From assembly GCF_029953635.1 (NCBI RefSeq), contig NZ_CP124543.1:1157455-1221454 (forward strand): a stretch of DNA of 64,000 nucleotides, written 5' to 3'. Under the pieces are notes generated by a model, which worked only from the letters and a program-made list of their open reading frames with translations, was not told the origin of the DNA and did not search any database. Shown piece by piece: positions 43,980 through 51,630 of the stretch. The stretch is from Halotia branconii CENA392 (GTDB taxonomy: Bacteria > Cyanobacteriota > Cyanobacteriia > Cyanobacteriales > Nostocaceae). Position 1 is the first letter of the stretch. Each line of letters starts with the position of its first letter. The position numbers and the translations under genes were made by a program.

Positions 43980-45230
43980 TTATTTTGTGCTTAAAAAATT
44001 TCCTACTAAATAAAGAGAACCACATAAAATAACTAAATTATCTGTCAAATTAAAAGCTGATTCCAGTGCTGATAATAAATCTGGATATGGACTGCAAAAA
44101 TTTAGTTCTGGACAAATATCGCTGGCTAACTTTGCTAATTCAATTGGATCAGCCGAACTATGATCTGGTACTGGTACTAAATATAATTGTTCATTTGACC
44201 GCAGTAAAACTTTAAAAATATCAGCATGTTCTTTAGTAGAAAGCATACCGATAATCCAAGTTAAGCTTTGAGGATTTAAGCTATCTACATAATTTCGCAA
44301 CGCTTGGGCTGCGGCTGGATTATGAGCGCCATCAATTAATAATTTATGGTTTCTCCAATTAGTCCATTGCATTCGACCCGGCCATTTAGTTTTAGCCATA
44401 CCACTGACAATGGCAACTTCGGGAATTTGCCAACCCTGTTTTTGAAGAACTTCTAAAGCAGCTAAAGCTAAAGCTGAATTAGTTAGCTGAATTTGTCCTT
44501 GTAGCGGTAGTGGGTATTTAATGAATTGTGAATTTTCAATGGTTTGATATTCTGCCCATCCTGATGCTATTAGACGAGCAGGTTGAGGTGTGATCATTGG
44601 ACATTGTAATTCTTGAACGCGCGATCGCACAACTTTTTGGGCATCTGGTGGCAATGAACCAACTACAGTCATACATCCGGGTTTGAGAATACCTGCTTTT
44701 TCTCTAGCAATATCGGCAATAGTAGGGCCTAGTTGCTGCCAATGTTCAAGACTAATAGAAGTAATAATCGTCACTAAAGGATGGGAACAGACATTAGTAG
44801 CATCCAAGCGTCCTCCCAATCCAACTTCTATCACTGCTACATCAACTTGCTGTTGAGCAAAATATAACCAAGCTGCGGCAGTAATTACTTCAAATTGAGT
44901 TGGATACTCATCATCAAGACTAATCGCGGCTTGGACTTGTTGTAATATTTCGCTTAATTCTTCAGAGGAAATTGGCTGTTCATTGCAGCAGATACGTTCC
45001 GTCCAATCAACTAAATGAGGAGAAGTATAGCGCCCTGTACGATAACCAGCCTCAGTTAGCACCGAAGAAAGATAAGCACAAACAGAACCTTTGCCATTAG
45101 TACCAGCAACATGAATCACCGGAACTTGGTGATGAGGATTGCCAAGATTTGCTAACAATTTGACAATGCGTGAGAGTCCTAGATGGACACCGAAGCGTTG
45201 AAAGGGTTGTAGTAAAGAATTGATATCCAC
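43980..45230 (-). CDS. folC: Folylpolyglutamate synthase / dihydrofolate synthase
   Basis: It adds glutamate to dihydropteroate or tetrahydrofolate. I start it at GTG 45230 (416 aa, DINSLLQPFQRFGVHLGLSRI), which fits the family; the in-frame extension upstream to 45284 (YPCLPLLPCPFVPAF) is translated from GGGAGCAGGGGGAGACAAGG repeat DNA and would use a TTG start. Mur-ligase blocks: P-loop HVAGTNGKGSVCAYLSSVL, TSPHLVDWTERI, FEVITAAAWLYFAQQQVDVAVIEVGLGGRLDATN, EHWQQLGPTIADIAREKAGILK and LLIDGAHNPAAAQAL. It is complete at the C-terminus. The proximity of the repeat to the start may affect its expression. Confidence 0.92.
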   Translation of the reverse strand: MDINSLLQPFQRFGVHLGLSRIVKLLANLGNPHHQVPVIHVAGTNGKGSVCAYLSSVLTEAGYRTGRYTSPHLVDWTERICCNEQPISSEELSEILQQVQAAISLDDEYPTQFEVITAAAWLYFAQQQVDVAVIEVGLGGRLDATNVCSHPLVTIITSISLEHWQQLGPTIADIAREKAGILKPGCMTVVGSLPPDAQKVVRSRVQELQCPMITPQPARLIASGWAEYQTIENSQFIKYPLPLQGQIQLTNSALALAALEVLQKQGWQIPEVAIVSGMAKTKWPGRMQWTNWRNHKLLIDGAHNPAAAQALRNYVDSLNPQSLTWIIGMLSTKEHADIFKVLLRSNEQLYLVPVPDHSSADPIELAKLASDICPELNFCSPYPDLLSALESAFNLTDNLVILCGSLYLVGNFLSTK

Positions 45231-45625
45231 AGACAAAAAGGCAGGGACAAAAGGACAAGGGAGCAGGGGGAGACAAGGATACAAAGGGATGGGGAGACAA
45301 GGAGAGCAGCGCGGTAAGGCAGCGCGGTCTTGGAGGTTTCCCCCAGGAGCGACTGCCGCACCCCTTGTGGGTCTTGGGGTCTCCCCCTCCAGGTGACGCT
45401 CGCAAGCTCGCTATCGCTACGCTAACGGCAGTCCAACGCCAGTCGCCTGCGACGGGAAACCCGTCTTCAGCGCTGGCTCCTCTTTGTTGGAACAACTTTC
45501 TGCGGGCTGCCTCACCAAGTGGAGCGACTGCGGGAGGCATTTCTTTTCCCAATTCTCAAATTCTCCTTGTCCCCAATTCCTTTTCTTCCCTATACCCCAT
45601 GCCCTATGCCCCATGCCCCATATTA
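45231..45625. repeat. Dense GC-rich repeat cluster upstream of folC
   Basis: About 390 bp made of spacer repeats: GGGAGCAGGGGGAGACAAGG (about 45260), AGCGCGGTAAGGCAGCGCGGTC (about 45307-45328), GGGTCTTGGGGTCTCCCCCTCCAGGTGACGCTCGCAAGCTCGC (about 45369-45412), CGACGGGAAACCCGTC (about 45450-45465), GTTGGAACAACTTTCTGCGGGCTGCC (about 45486-45511) and CCCATGCCCTATGCCCCATGCCCCAT (about 45597-45621). Long frames here follow composition and are not genes. The last module recurs at 21266-21290. Confidence 0.65.
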
Positions 45626-45629
45626 ATAA

Positions 45630-45663
45630 AACCGACTGCCTTTGTAAAAATAAACAGTCGGTT
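45630..45663 (-). terminator. Intrinsic terminator of psbY
   Basis: AACCGACTG (45630-45638) and CAGTCGGTT (45655-45663) form a 9-bp stem. On the minus strand it is followed by TTATTAAT, 26 bp after the psbY stop. Confidence 0.75.
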
Positions 45664-45688
45664 GAATATTGATTATTTTAACTATGAT

Positions 45689-45814
45689 TTAGGCTTCTCT
45701 GTCCAAAAAGCCTTGAACTTGTCTTAAAGCAGCAGCGCCAATATTAAACACAGCCCAACCAGCAGCAATAGCAATTGGTGCTAAAACGACTGCTACACGA
45801 AAATCGATATCCAT
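45689..45814 (-). CDS. psbY: Photosystem II protein PsbY
   Basis: A 41-residue single-span membrane protein, ATG 45814 to TAA 45689. The sequence opens [20 protein letters not shown], followed by [21 protein letters not shown], the usual PsbY form: short acidic start, one hydrophobic helix with AAGWAVFNI, and an amphipathic end. PsbY is a peripheral low-molecular-mass subunit of photosystem II near cytochrome b559. A ribosome site GAGGGG-like (AGAGGGGTTCTAGATATGG on the minus strand) precedes it. It has its own terminator, so it is probably monocistronic. It is below the length at which automatic ORF calling usually reports genes. Confidence 0.92.
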   Translation of the reverse strand: MDIDFRVAVVLAPIAIAAGWAVFNIGAAALRQVQGFLDREA

Positions 45815-46078
45815 ATCTAGAACCCCTCTGTTTTAGTAAAAATTAAAGTTTTGTCAACTACTCTCATTTTTATTTTTAGCTGAAGTGGGCAATTTTTCCA
45901 AATTTATGTGTAAAGAATGTTTAAAATATTGATCAATAGTTACTGGTCAACAACGAAGTCAGAAGGAAGACTTTTCCTGGCTTGGACAAAAAAACGAGGT
46001 CACAAGTCAAAAATATCTTTCCCTCTTCCTTAAAAGGCGAAGCCCTAGTCAAAAATCAGTAGTTATTCTCCTCTACCT

Positions 46079-46609
46079 TCATCTTGCTGAATTAAAGCCA
46101 ATATCAGTACCCTTGCCAGCATGAACCAAGGCTAACTTTTGGTAGCGCTTAGCGTGTTCAATGAGTTCTGCGGCTTCGGGGTTTGTAACTTGGCGCACCA
46201 CTCTGCCAGGAATGCCAACGACTAAAGATAAAGGAGGTACATTTTTAGTTACTACTGCACCAGCACCAATAATGCTACCAGTACCCACTCGTACTCCATC
46301 TAAAATGATCGCGCCAATGCCAATCAAACTACCACGTTCAATGTAAGCAGAATGTACTACAGCGCGATGCCCTACAGTAACGTGATCTTCTAAAATTGTT
46401 GGCGTACCAGGATCGCCATGTAGAATTGCTCCATCTTGAATGTTTGTACATTCACCAATGTCAATGCGTTCTACATCTCCCCTAATCACTGCTCCATACC
46501 AAATGCTGACTCCTGCTGCGATGTTGACTGAACCAATCACAACGGCGTTAGCTGCAACGAAGGCTGCTGGAGAAAAATCGACAGATGGCCAGTAAGAAGC
46601 GGTAGACAC
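46079..46609 (-). CDS. Gamma-carbonic-anhydrase-like hexapeptide-repeat protein
   Basis: A left-handed beta-helix protein of the gamma-CA/PaaY/YrdA group. I start it at GTG 46609 (STASYWPSVDFSPAAFVAANAVVIG; 176 aa), since the extension to 46687 (IFWLCNQPQRLEFFQCSW) is unlike the family. Blocks: NIAAGVSIWYGAVIRGDVERIDIGECTNIQDGAILHGDPG, then TVGHRAVVHSAYIERGSLIGIGAIILDGV and GAGAVVTKNVPPLSLVVGIPGRVVRQV. The three His ligands for zinc are present (LHG, GHR, VVHS). Activity as carbonic anhydrase is possible, but many relatives are inactive or act on CoA esters. It is not part of a ccm cluster here. Confidence 0.85.
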   Translation of the reverse strand: MSTASYWPSVDFSPAAFVAANAVVIGSVNIAAGVSIWYGAVIRGDVERIDIGECTNIQDGAILHGDPGTPTILEDHVTVGHRAVVHSAYIERGSLIGIGAIILDGVRVGTGSIIGAGAVVTKNVPPLSLVVGIPGRVVRQVTNPEAAELIEHAKRYQKLALVHAGKGTDIGFNSAR

Positions 46610-46823
46610 GATAGAATATGAATATGGTACCCAGGAACACTGGAAAAACTCCAACCTTTGAGGCTGGTTGCACAACCAGAATATCACGGTGTCAAGCCTC
46701 TACAATGAGGAAAAAACTAGTGAATATCGTTTCCGGTGCAACGGTGAGAAAATTCTCCAAAGTAACGGAGCCGAAGTGTAAAATATAACCCAATGGTGCT
46801 GGTAAAGACTAAACTATGTTTGT

Positions 46824-47345
46824 ATGCACTTCATGATGAATCCAGGCTTGCAGTACCCCATATTTGGCCCCGAAATTCAGTGTCCCCACTGTCGTCAGAC
46901 TATTCCGGCACTGACACTAACAGATACTTATCTATGTCCTCGTCATGGCGCATTTGAAGCTAATCCTAAAACGGGGGAATTGATTCATCTCCAGTCTGGC
47001 CGTCATTGGCGGAGGTGGAATAATGAATGGTATCGGCAACATACTCATCCCGATGGTATTCGCTTTGAAATTCATGAAGCACTAGATAAGTTATATACTC
47101 AGGGCTACCGAGCAACAAGAGTAATAATTGCTAGACGTTATCACGAATTGATGGGTGGCTATTTAGAGCGCAGCACGCCTTGGCGTTCTGGACAGCCAGA
47201 AGTAACATCTGCAAGGTTATATGGCTTACCTGTAGATTTTAGTCCTGATCCGTCAGAAGATCCCTGCTGGGAAGTGATTAATTTTGATTTGGAAAAAGAG
47301 CCGGGAGTTCCTGTGCGCTACCCTTATTTCAGATTGTTTGAGTAG
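46824..47345 (+). CDS. Conserved cyanobacterial zinc-ribbon-like protein, unknown function
   Basis: A 173-residue soluble protein. An N-terminal zinc-binding segment QCPHCRQTIPALTLTDTYLCPRHGAFEANP (CxxC ... CxxH) is followed by HLQSGRHWRRWNNEWYRQHTHPDGIRFEIHEALDKLYTQGYRATRVIIARRYHELM and an acidic C-terminal half with Trp and Tyr (EDPCWEVINFDLEKEPGVPVRYPYFRLFE). It resembles a family restricted to cyanobacteria (I believe TIGR02652, from memory). Function unknown. In-frame ATGs at 46833 and 46836 are alternative starts. It is divergent from the carbonic-anhydrase-like gene. Confidence 0.75.
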   Translation: MHFMMNPGLQYPIFGPEIQCPHCRQTIPALTLTDTYLCPRHGAFEANPKTGELIHLQSGRHWRRWNNEWYRQHTHPDGIRFEIHEALDKLYTQGYRATRVIIARRYHELMGGYLERSTPWRSGQPEVTSARLYGLPVDFSPDPSEDPCWEVINFDLEKEPGVPVRYPYFRLFE

Positions 47346-47551
47346 ATAGGTTAGGGGCTAGGTCTTAGTGCCTTAGTGTCTTAGTGGTTAAAAAATTGGG
47401 CTAGAGACTAGAGACTAGAAAGCCAACAAATTTTGGAGATGTTGGTTTATCCTATGGGAATACCAACATTAAGCTAGTAGTAAATTAAGCTTGCCGCGCT
47501 ACTAATATTCCATACCCTAGTCTCTAGCCTCTAGTTCCTAGTTCCTTTTTT
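47346..47551. repeat. Heptamer repeat foldback (CTAGAGA type)
   Basis: GGGCTAGAGACTAGAGACTAGAAAG (about 47398-47422) faces CCCTAGTCTCTAGCCTCTAGTTCCTAG (about 47516-47542); CTTAGTGCCTTAGTGTCTTAGTGG (about 47367-47390) is a separate tandem. The right arm reaches to within about 10 bp of the next start codon, so no room is left for an ordinary ribosome site. Confidence 0.6.
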
Positions 47552-47995
47552 ATGCATCACGCTTCTATTCGGACTGCGAATATTCATCGAGCGATCGCCT
47601 TTTATGAACAATTGGGGTTTACAGTTTGTGAACGCTTCACTACAGGCTACACCCTGGCTTGTTGGATGGAAGGACTAGGCGGCAGAATTGAACTAATCCA
47701 AATTCCCGAACCAAAACCAGCCCCAGATGCATTTGCAGATGAACATTACGTAGGATATTATCATCTCTCATTTGATGTAACTGAGATCACAGCAGATTTG
47801 CCCAGCTGGTTGACAAATGTGAAAGAACGTATGGAATTGGCATCAAAAAGTCAACCACAACAGTTACAACCACTACAAGTGCTTTTAGAACCAACACAGC
47901 AGCAGATAGGCGATCGCATCTGGGAAGTCGCTTTTATCGCTGATGCTGATGGTTTACCCTTGGAATTTATTCGATTGTTAGCCAAGCTTAATTAA
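47552..47995 (+). CDS. Glyoxalase/VOC-superfamily protein
   Basis: A 147-residue metal-dependent VOC-fold protein: HHASIRTANIHRAIAFYEQLGFTVCERFTTGYTLACWMEGLGGRIELIQIPEP (first beta-alpha-beta-beta-beta module with metal-binding His and Glu) and GYYHLSFDVTEI ... ADADGLPLEFIRLL (second module with His and Glu). Likely ligands are H3, E66-region ELIQ, H in YHLSF and E in LEFIRLL. The exact reaction (glyoxalase I, dioxygenase or resistance) cannot be told. Repeat DNA directly abuts the start codon. Confidence 0.85.
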   Translation: MHHASIRTANIHRAIAFYEQLGFTVCERFTTGYTLACWMEGLGGRIELIQIPEPKPAPDAFADEHYVGYYHLSFDVTEITADLPSWLTNVKERMELASKSQPQQLQPLQVLLEPTQQQIGDRIWEVAFIADADGLPLEFIRLLAKLN

Positions 47996-48134
47996 TTTAG
48001 TTTGTCTCTTTATATACTTTTATTAAAGTCATTTTTCTTTGGTAATGTCGCCGATGTTACAAAAATCTCAAAGTATTAAACTATTGTTATAAACTGCAAA
48101 TAAATATATAGATTTGCATACATCTACTAAAATC

Positions 48135-51032
48135 ATGGCTGTGTTTCCTGTTAGGTATCGATATCGTTTTTCGTTCTTACTATTGAGTCTTTGGATGATC
48201 GCGGTATTTTTCCTCAGTGATCAGCGTGTTTATAGTCAGTATGCAACCACATCTAGACGTGAAAATACACAAATAAAATTGGTTATAAATAATGTAAAAC
48301 ATTTGTCAATCACAGAAAAAGTTCATAAGACAGTGTTGGAAAATGGTTTAACTGTCTTAATAAAGGAGGTACGTACTGCGCCAGTCGTGAGTGTGCAGAT
48401 GTGGTATAAAGTCGGCTCACGCAACGAAGAACCAGGAGTAAATGGCATTGCTCACCAGTTGGAACATTTGATGTTTAAAGGTACAAAAAACCGTCCAATT
48501 CAATTTGGACGATTGTTTAGTGCTTTAGGCAGCGATTCTAATGCCTTTACCAGCTATGACCAAACTGCATATTACGGCACTGTAGAAAAAGACAAGCTTA
48601 AAGCATTGTTGGTGCTAGAAGCAGATAGAATGCAAAATGCTTTGATTGATAATGAGCATCTAGCAAGTGAAAAGCGGGTAGTAATTTCTGAATTACAAGG
48701 TTACGAAAATAGCCCTGAATATCGTCTTAACCGCGCCGTGATGCGGTCGGTATTTCCCAATCATGTTTATGGTTTGCCTGTGGGGGGTACTAAAGCAGAT
48801 GTGGAAAAATTTCAGGTTGAGCAGGTTCGGAAGTATTATCAAAATTTCTACAATCCTAATAATGTTGTTTTAGTAGTTGTCGGAGATTTATCGGCAAGAA
48901 AAACTCTTAACACAGTTAAAGATATTTTTGGCAAACTGCCAAACAGAGGTAGGGGAGCAGGGAGCAGGGGGCAGGGAGAAAGATTAAGATTAGTCACAGC
49001 AAATTCAAGACATTTTCTTAACTCCCCTCTGCACCCCGCGCCCTGCCCCTCTGCCTCTTGTTCCCCATGCCCTACTCCCATAATTTTGCGAGAACATGGA
49101 GCCGCAGCGTTATTACAAGTGGTGTATCCGCTACCGAATGTTAATCATCCAGATATACCAGCATTAGATGTAATGGATTACATCTTGACAGAGGGAAGAA
49201 ATTCTTACTTGTATCAAGAATTAATAGAATCAGGTTTAGCAAATGAATTGACAGCTCATGTTGCCACCTTGCGAGAATCAAGTTGGTATGAGTTATTAGT
49301 GAAAACTGCTCCTGATCAAGATTTGACAAAAATTGAGGTAGTAGTAAATAATGCGATCGCTAATTTGGCTAAAAAAGGAGTCAAACCAGAAGAAGTAGAG
49401 CGAGCCAAAACACAATTAGAAGCTAGTATTATTTTGAATAACCGTGACATCACCAGTCAGGCGATGCAATTGGGTAACGATGAAACAACAGCTGGTGATT
49501 ATCGCTATACAGACCGTTATTTAGCAGCTATTCGTCAAGTCACGGCGACAGATGTTGTGGATGTGTTAAACAAACATCTCAAAATAGAAGCTCGGACAGT
49601 AGGCTTTTTTGAACCAACTCTGAAACAAACAAAAGAGACAAAACAGATAGACGACGAACCGCAACCAGCACCGACTCAAGAACATTTATCTGACAAAACA
49701 ACCATAGCTTCATCAGAGGTAGCGAAGTATCTACCAAGTGTGGATTTACCAACAGATACTGTTAAGCACTCAATACCACAGCAATTTACATTAGCGAATG
49801 GTCTTCAGGTATTGCTTTTACCAGATAAAAGTACTCCCACTATTACCCTAAACGGTAACATCAAAGCAGGTAAAGAATTTGACCCCCATGAGCAAGCCGG
49901 ACTGGCATCTCTTGTGGCAGATAACTTGATAAGTGGCACTAAAACCAAGGATGCCTTAACTCTTGCTAGAGCATTGGAAGAACGCGGAGCGACTCTTAAT
50001 TTTGAGGTTTCCCGCGAAGGGATGCGTATCCAGGGTAATAGTTTAGCAACAGACTTACCTGTTTTAATTCACACCTTAGCGGATGCTGTCAAAAATAGTA
50101 CGTTTCCACAAAAAGAACTAGAATTGAGTCGCCAAAAAGCTTTAACAGCTCTCAAACTAGGATTAGATGACCCATTGGAAGTAGCCAGAAGAATATTTGT
50201 GCAATCGGTTTATCCGAAAAAACATCCCCTACACGCCTTTCCTACAGAACAAAGCCTACAGCAGATTAAGCGTGAAGATTTGATTACTTTTAAGGACAAA
50301 CATTACCGCCCGGATACTACAGTACTTGTATTAGTAGGAGACTTTGATCTAGCTAAAGTGCGATCGCTTATGAAAACAGCGTTTGGTGACTGGAAAGTTA
50401 ATGGTCAACCACCAAATTTAAAATATCCTACTGTATCAATGCCAAAAAGTGTAGTGCGCGTGAATCCAGTCTTACCGGGTAAATCCCAAGCGATTACTTA
50501 TATGGGTTATACGGGGATTAATCGCCAAGATCCCCGGTTTTATGCAGCTTTAGTCTTGAATCAGATTTTGGGAGGTGATACCTTATCCAGTAGGCTAGGA
50601 GCAGAAGTACGCGATCGCCAAGGTTTAACCTACGGAATTTATAGCTACTTTCAAGCAGAAAAAAGCGCTGGCACATTTTGGATTGAAATGCAAACTAACC
50701 CAGAAGATGCGAATCAAGCGATCGCTAGTACCCGTCAAATATTACAGCAAATTCATCGCCAAGGTGTCACTTTACTAGATGTCAAAACAGCTAAGGATAC
50801 TATCGTTAGCAGCTATAACGTCTCCCTAGCAAATCTAGAGGAATTAACAAATAGAATTTTAAAGAATCAGGTATATGGATTAGATGCAACAGAACTGAGT
50901 GATTTTTCTCAAAAAATCCAGAAAATCACCCTTGCCCAAGTCAACCAAGCTGCTCGTGAGTTACTCCATCCAGATAAAATTATAGTGGTAACGGCTGGAC
51001 CAGCTGTTGTGGCAGACCAAAGTATTAGGTAG
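48135..51032 (+). CDS. M16 zinc metalloprotease (two-domain, exported)
   Basis: A protein of about 965 residues from ATG 48135 (a TTG seven codons upstream is possible). An N-terminal hydrophobic segment (about 10-30) suggests export. The first M16 unit has the inverted zinc motif HQLEH near residue 106 with a downstream Glu (EKRVVISELQGYENSPEYRLNRAVM), and a second unit (from about 545) has RQGLTYGIYSYFQ but no HxxEH, so it is the inactive half of a two-part peptidase. About 45 residues (GRGAGSRGQGERLRLVTANS ... PCPSASCSPCPTP) encoded by spacer-type repeat DNA interrupt the first unit after DIFGKLPN. It degrades small peptides in the family. The cupredoxin follows after 3 bp. Confidence 0.9.
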   Translation: MAVFPVRYRYRFSFLLLSLWMIAVFFLSDQRVYSQYATTSRRENTQIKLVINNVKHLSITEKVHKTVLENGLTVLIKEVRTAPVVSVQMWYKVGSRNEEPGVNGIAHQLEHLMFKGTKNRPIQFGRLFSALGSDSNAFTSYDQTAYYGTVEKDKLKALLVLEADRMQNALIDNEHLASEKRVVISELQGYENSPEYRLNRAVMRSVFPNHVYGLPVGGTKADVEKFQVEQVRKYYQNFYNPNNVVLVVVGDLSARKTLNTVKDIFGKLPNRGRGAGSRGQGERLRLVTANSRHFLNSPLHPAPCPSASCSPCPTPIILREHGAAALLQVVYPLPNVNHPDIPALDVMDYILTEGRNSYLYQELIESGLANELTAHVATLRESSWYELLVKTAPDQDLTKIEVVVNNAIANLAKKGVKPEEVERAKTQLEASIILNNRDITSQAMQLGNDETTAGDYRYTDRYLAAIRQVTATDVVDVLNKHLKIEARTVGFFEPTLKQTKETKQIDDEPQPAPTQEHLSDKTTIASSEVAKYLPSVDLPTDTVKHSIPQQFTLANGLQVLLLPDKSTPTITLNGNIKAGKEFDPHEQAGLASLVADNLISGTKTKDALTLARALEERGATLNFEVSREGMRIQGNSLATDLPVLIHTLADAVKNSTFPQKELELSRQKALTALKLGLDDPLEVARRIFVQSVYPKKHPLHAFPTEQSLQQIKREDLITFKDKHYRPDTTVLVLVGDFDLAKVRSLMKTAFGDWKVNGQPPNLKYPTVSMPKSVVRVNPVLPGKSQAITYMGYTGINRQDPRFYAALVLNQILGGDTLSSRLGAEVRDRQGLTYGIYSYFQAEKSAGTFWIEMQTNPEDANQAIASTRQILQQIHRQGVTLLDVKTAKDTIVSSYNVSLANLEELTNRILKNQVYGLDATELSDFSQKIQKITLAQVNQAARELLHPDKIIVVTAGPAVVADQSIR
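48945..49078. repeat. Spacer-type repeat inserted in frame in the M16 peptidase gene
   Basis: GGGGAGCAGGGAGCAGGGGGCAGGGAG (about 48953-48979) faces CCCCGCGCCCTGCCCCTCTGCCTCTTGTTCCCC (about 49035-49067), with an AT-rich loop. The same foldback type is found in spacers at 26634, 29514, 51580 and in both MITE copies. It is a multiple of three and free of stops, so the protein gains about 45 residues rich in Gly, Arg, Cys and Pro. Confidence 0.75.
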
Positions 51033-51035
51033 AAG

Positions 51036-51485
51036 ATGAAAGCATTTATCCTTCAGTTTTTATTATTGCTGTGTATAAGTTTTATCGGTGTCACTCCTGC
51101 AATGGCAGCAAATTTATCTGGTGATTTGCTCAAACAACCAGCAACAAAAATCACAGTCAATTTAGGTAATACTGCCAACGAACTTAAGTTTGAACCAAAT
51201 CACCTGGAATTAGAGGCTGGTAAACGTTATCAAATTCATCTGGCCAATCCTAGTCAATTGAAGCACTATTTTACTGCTAAAGATTTTGCCGATGGCATCT
51301 GGACACAAAAAGTTGAAGTTGGCAAAGTAGAAATCAAAGGAGCCATTCACGAACTAGAACTAAAGCCAGGCGGTGAGGCAGATTGGGTATTTGTACCACT
51401 GAAATCAGGAGATTATAGCTTACGCTGTTCAATAACAGGACATACAGAAGCAGGTATGACTGGAGAAATTTTGGTAAGCAATTAA
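51036..51485 (+). CDS. Exported cupredoxin (plastocyanin/azurin-like)
   Basis: A 149-residue protein with a signal peptide (cleavage after VTPAMA, about residue 24). The cupredoxin domain has the N-terminal Cu His in LKHYFTAKDFAD, and the C-terminal ligand loop CSITGHTEAGM (Cys, His, Met). This is a complete type-1 copper set, although the loop differs from plastocyanin (usually YCxPHxxAGM). It may be an electron carrier or copper-binding protein in the periplasm or thylakoid lumen. It starts 3 bp after the M16 peptidase stop, so both are translated from one message. Confidence 0.87.
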   Translation: MKAFILQFLLLLCISFIGVTPAMAANLSGDLLKQPATKITVNLGNTANELKFEPNHLELEAGKRYQIHLANPSQLKHYFTAKDFADGIWTQKVEVGKVEIKGAIHELELKPGGEADWVFVPLKSGDYSLRCSITGHTEAGMTGEILVSN

Positions 51486-51529
51486 ATCAGTTACCAGTTA
51501 CCAGGGGAGTGTCAATGTAAGCTAATCAT

Positions 51530-51629
51530 CATTTAAATTGCACAATGTTCATGGTAGTAAAAGCTGCAAATCCTCTCCCCTGCTCCCTGCTCCCTGCCCC
51601 CCCTGCGGCCTCAATGTGCAAATTAAATG
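51530..51629. mobile_element. 100-bp MITE-like foldback before the DhaM-PTS gene end
   Basis: CATTTAAATTGCACA (51530-51544) and TGTGCAAATTAAATG (51615-51629) are 15-bp terminal inverted repeats with one mismatch. The interior has CCCCTGCTCCCTGCTCCCTGCCCCC, as in MITE copy 1, but the ends belong to another family. It sits between the convergent cupredoxin and DhaM-HPr-EI genes and ends one base before the stop codon of the latter. Target duplication is not clear. Confidence 0.65.
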
Positions 51630-51630
51630 C

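Noticed and set aside
45097..45727. Several long frames on both strands around the repeat cluster upstream of folC
   Set aside because: They follow repeat composition, overlap each other on both strands and conflict with folC and psbY.
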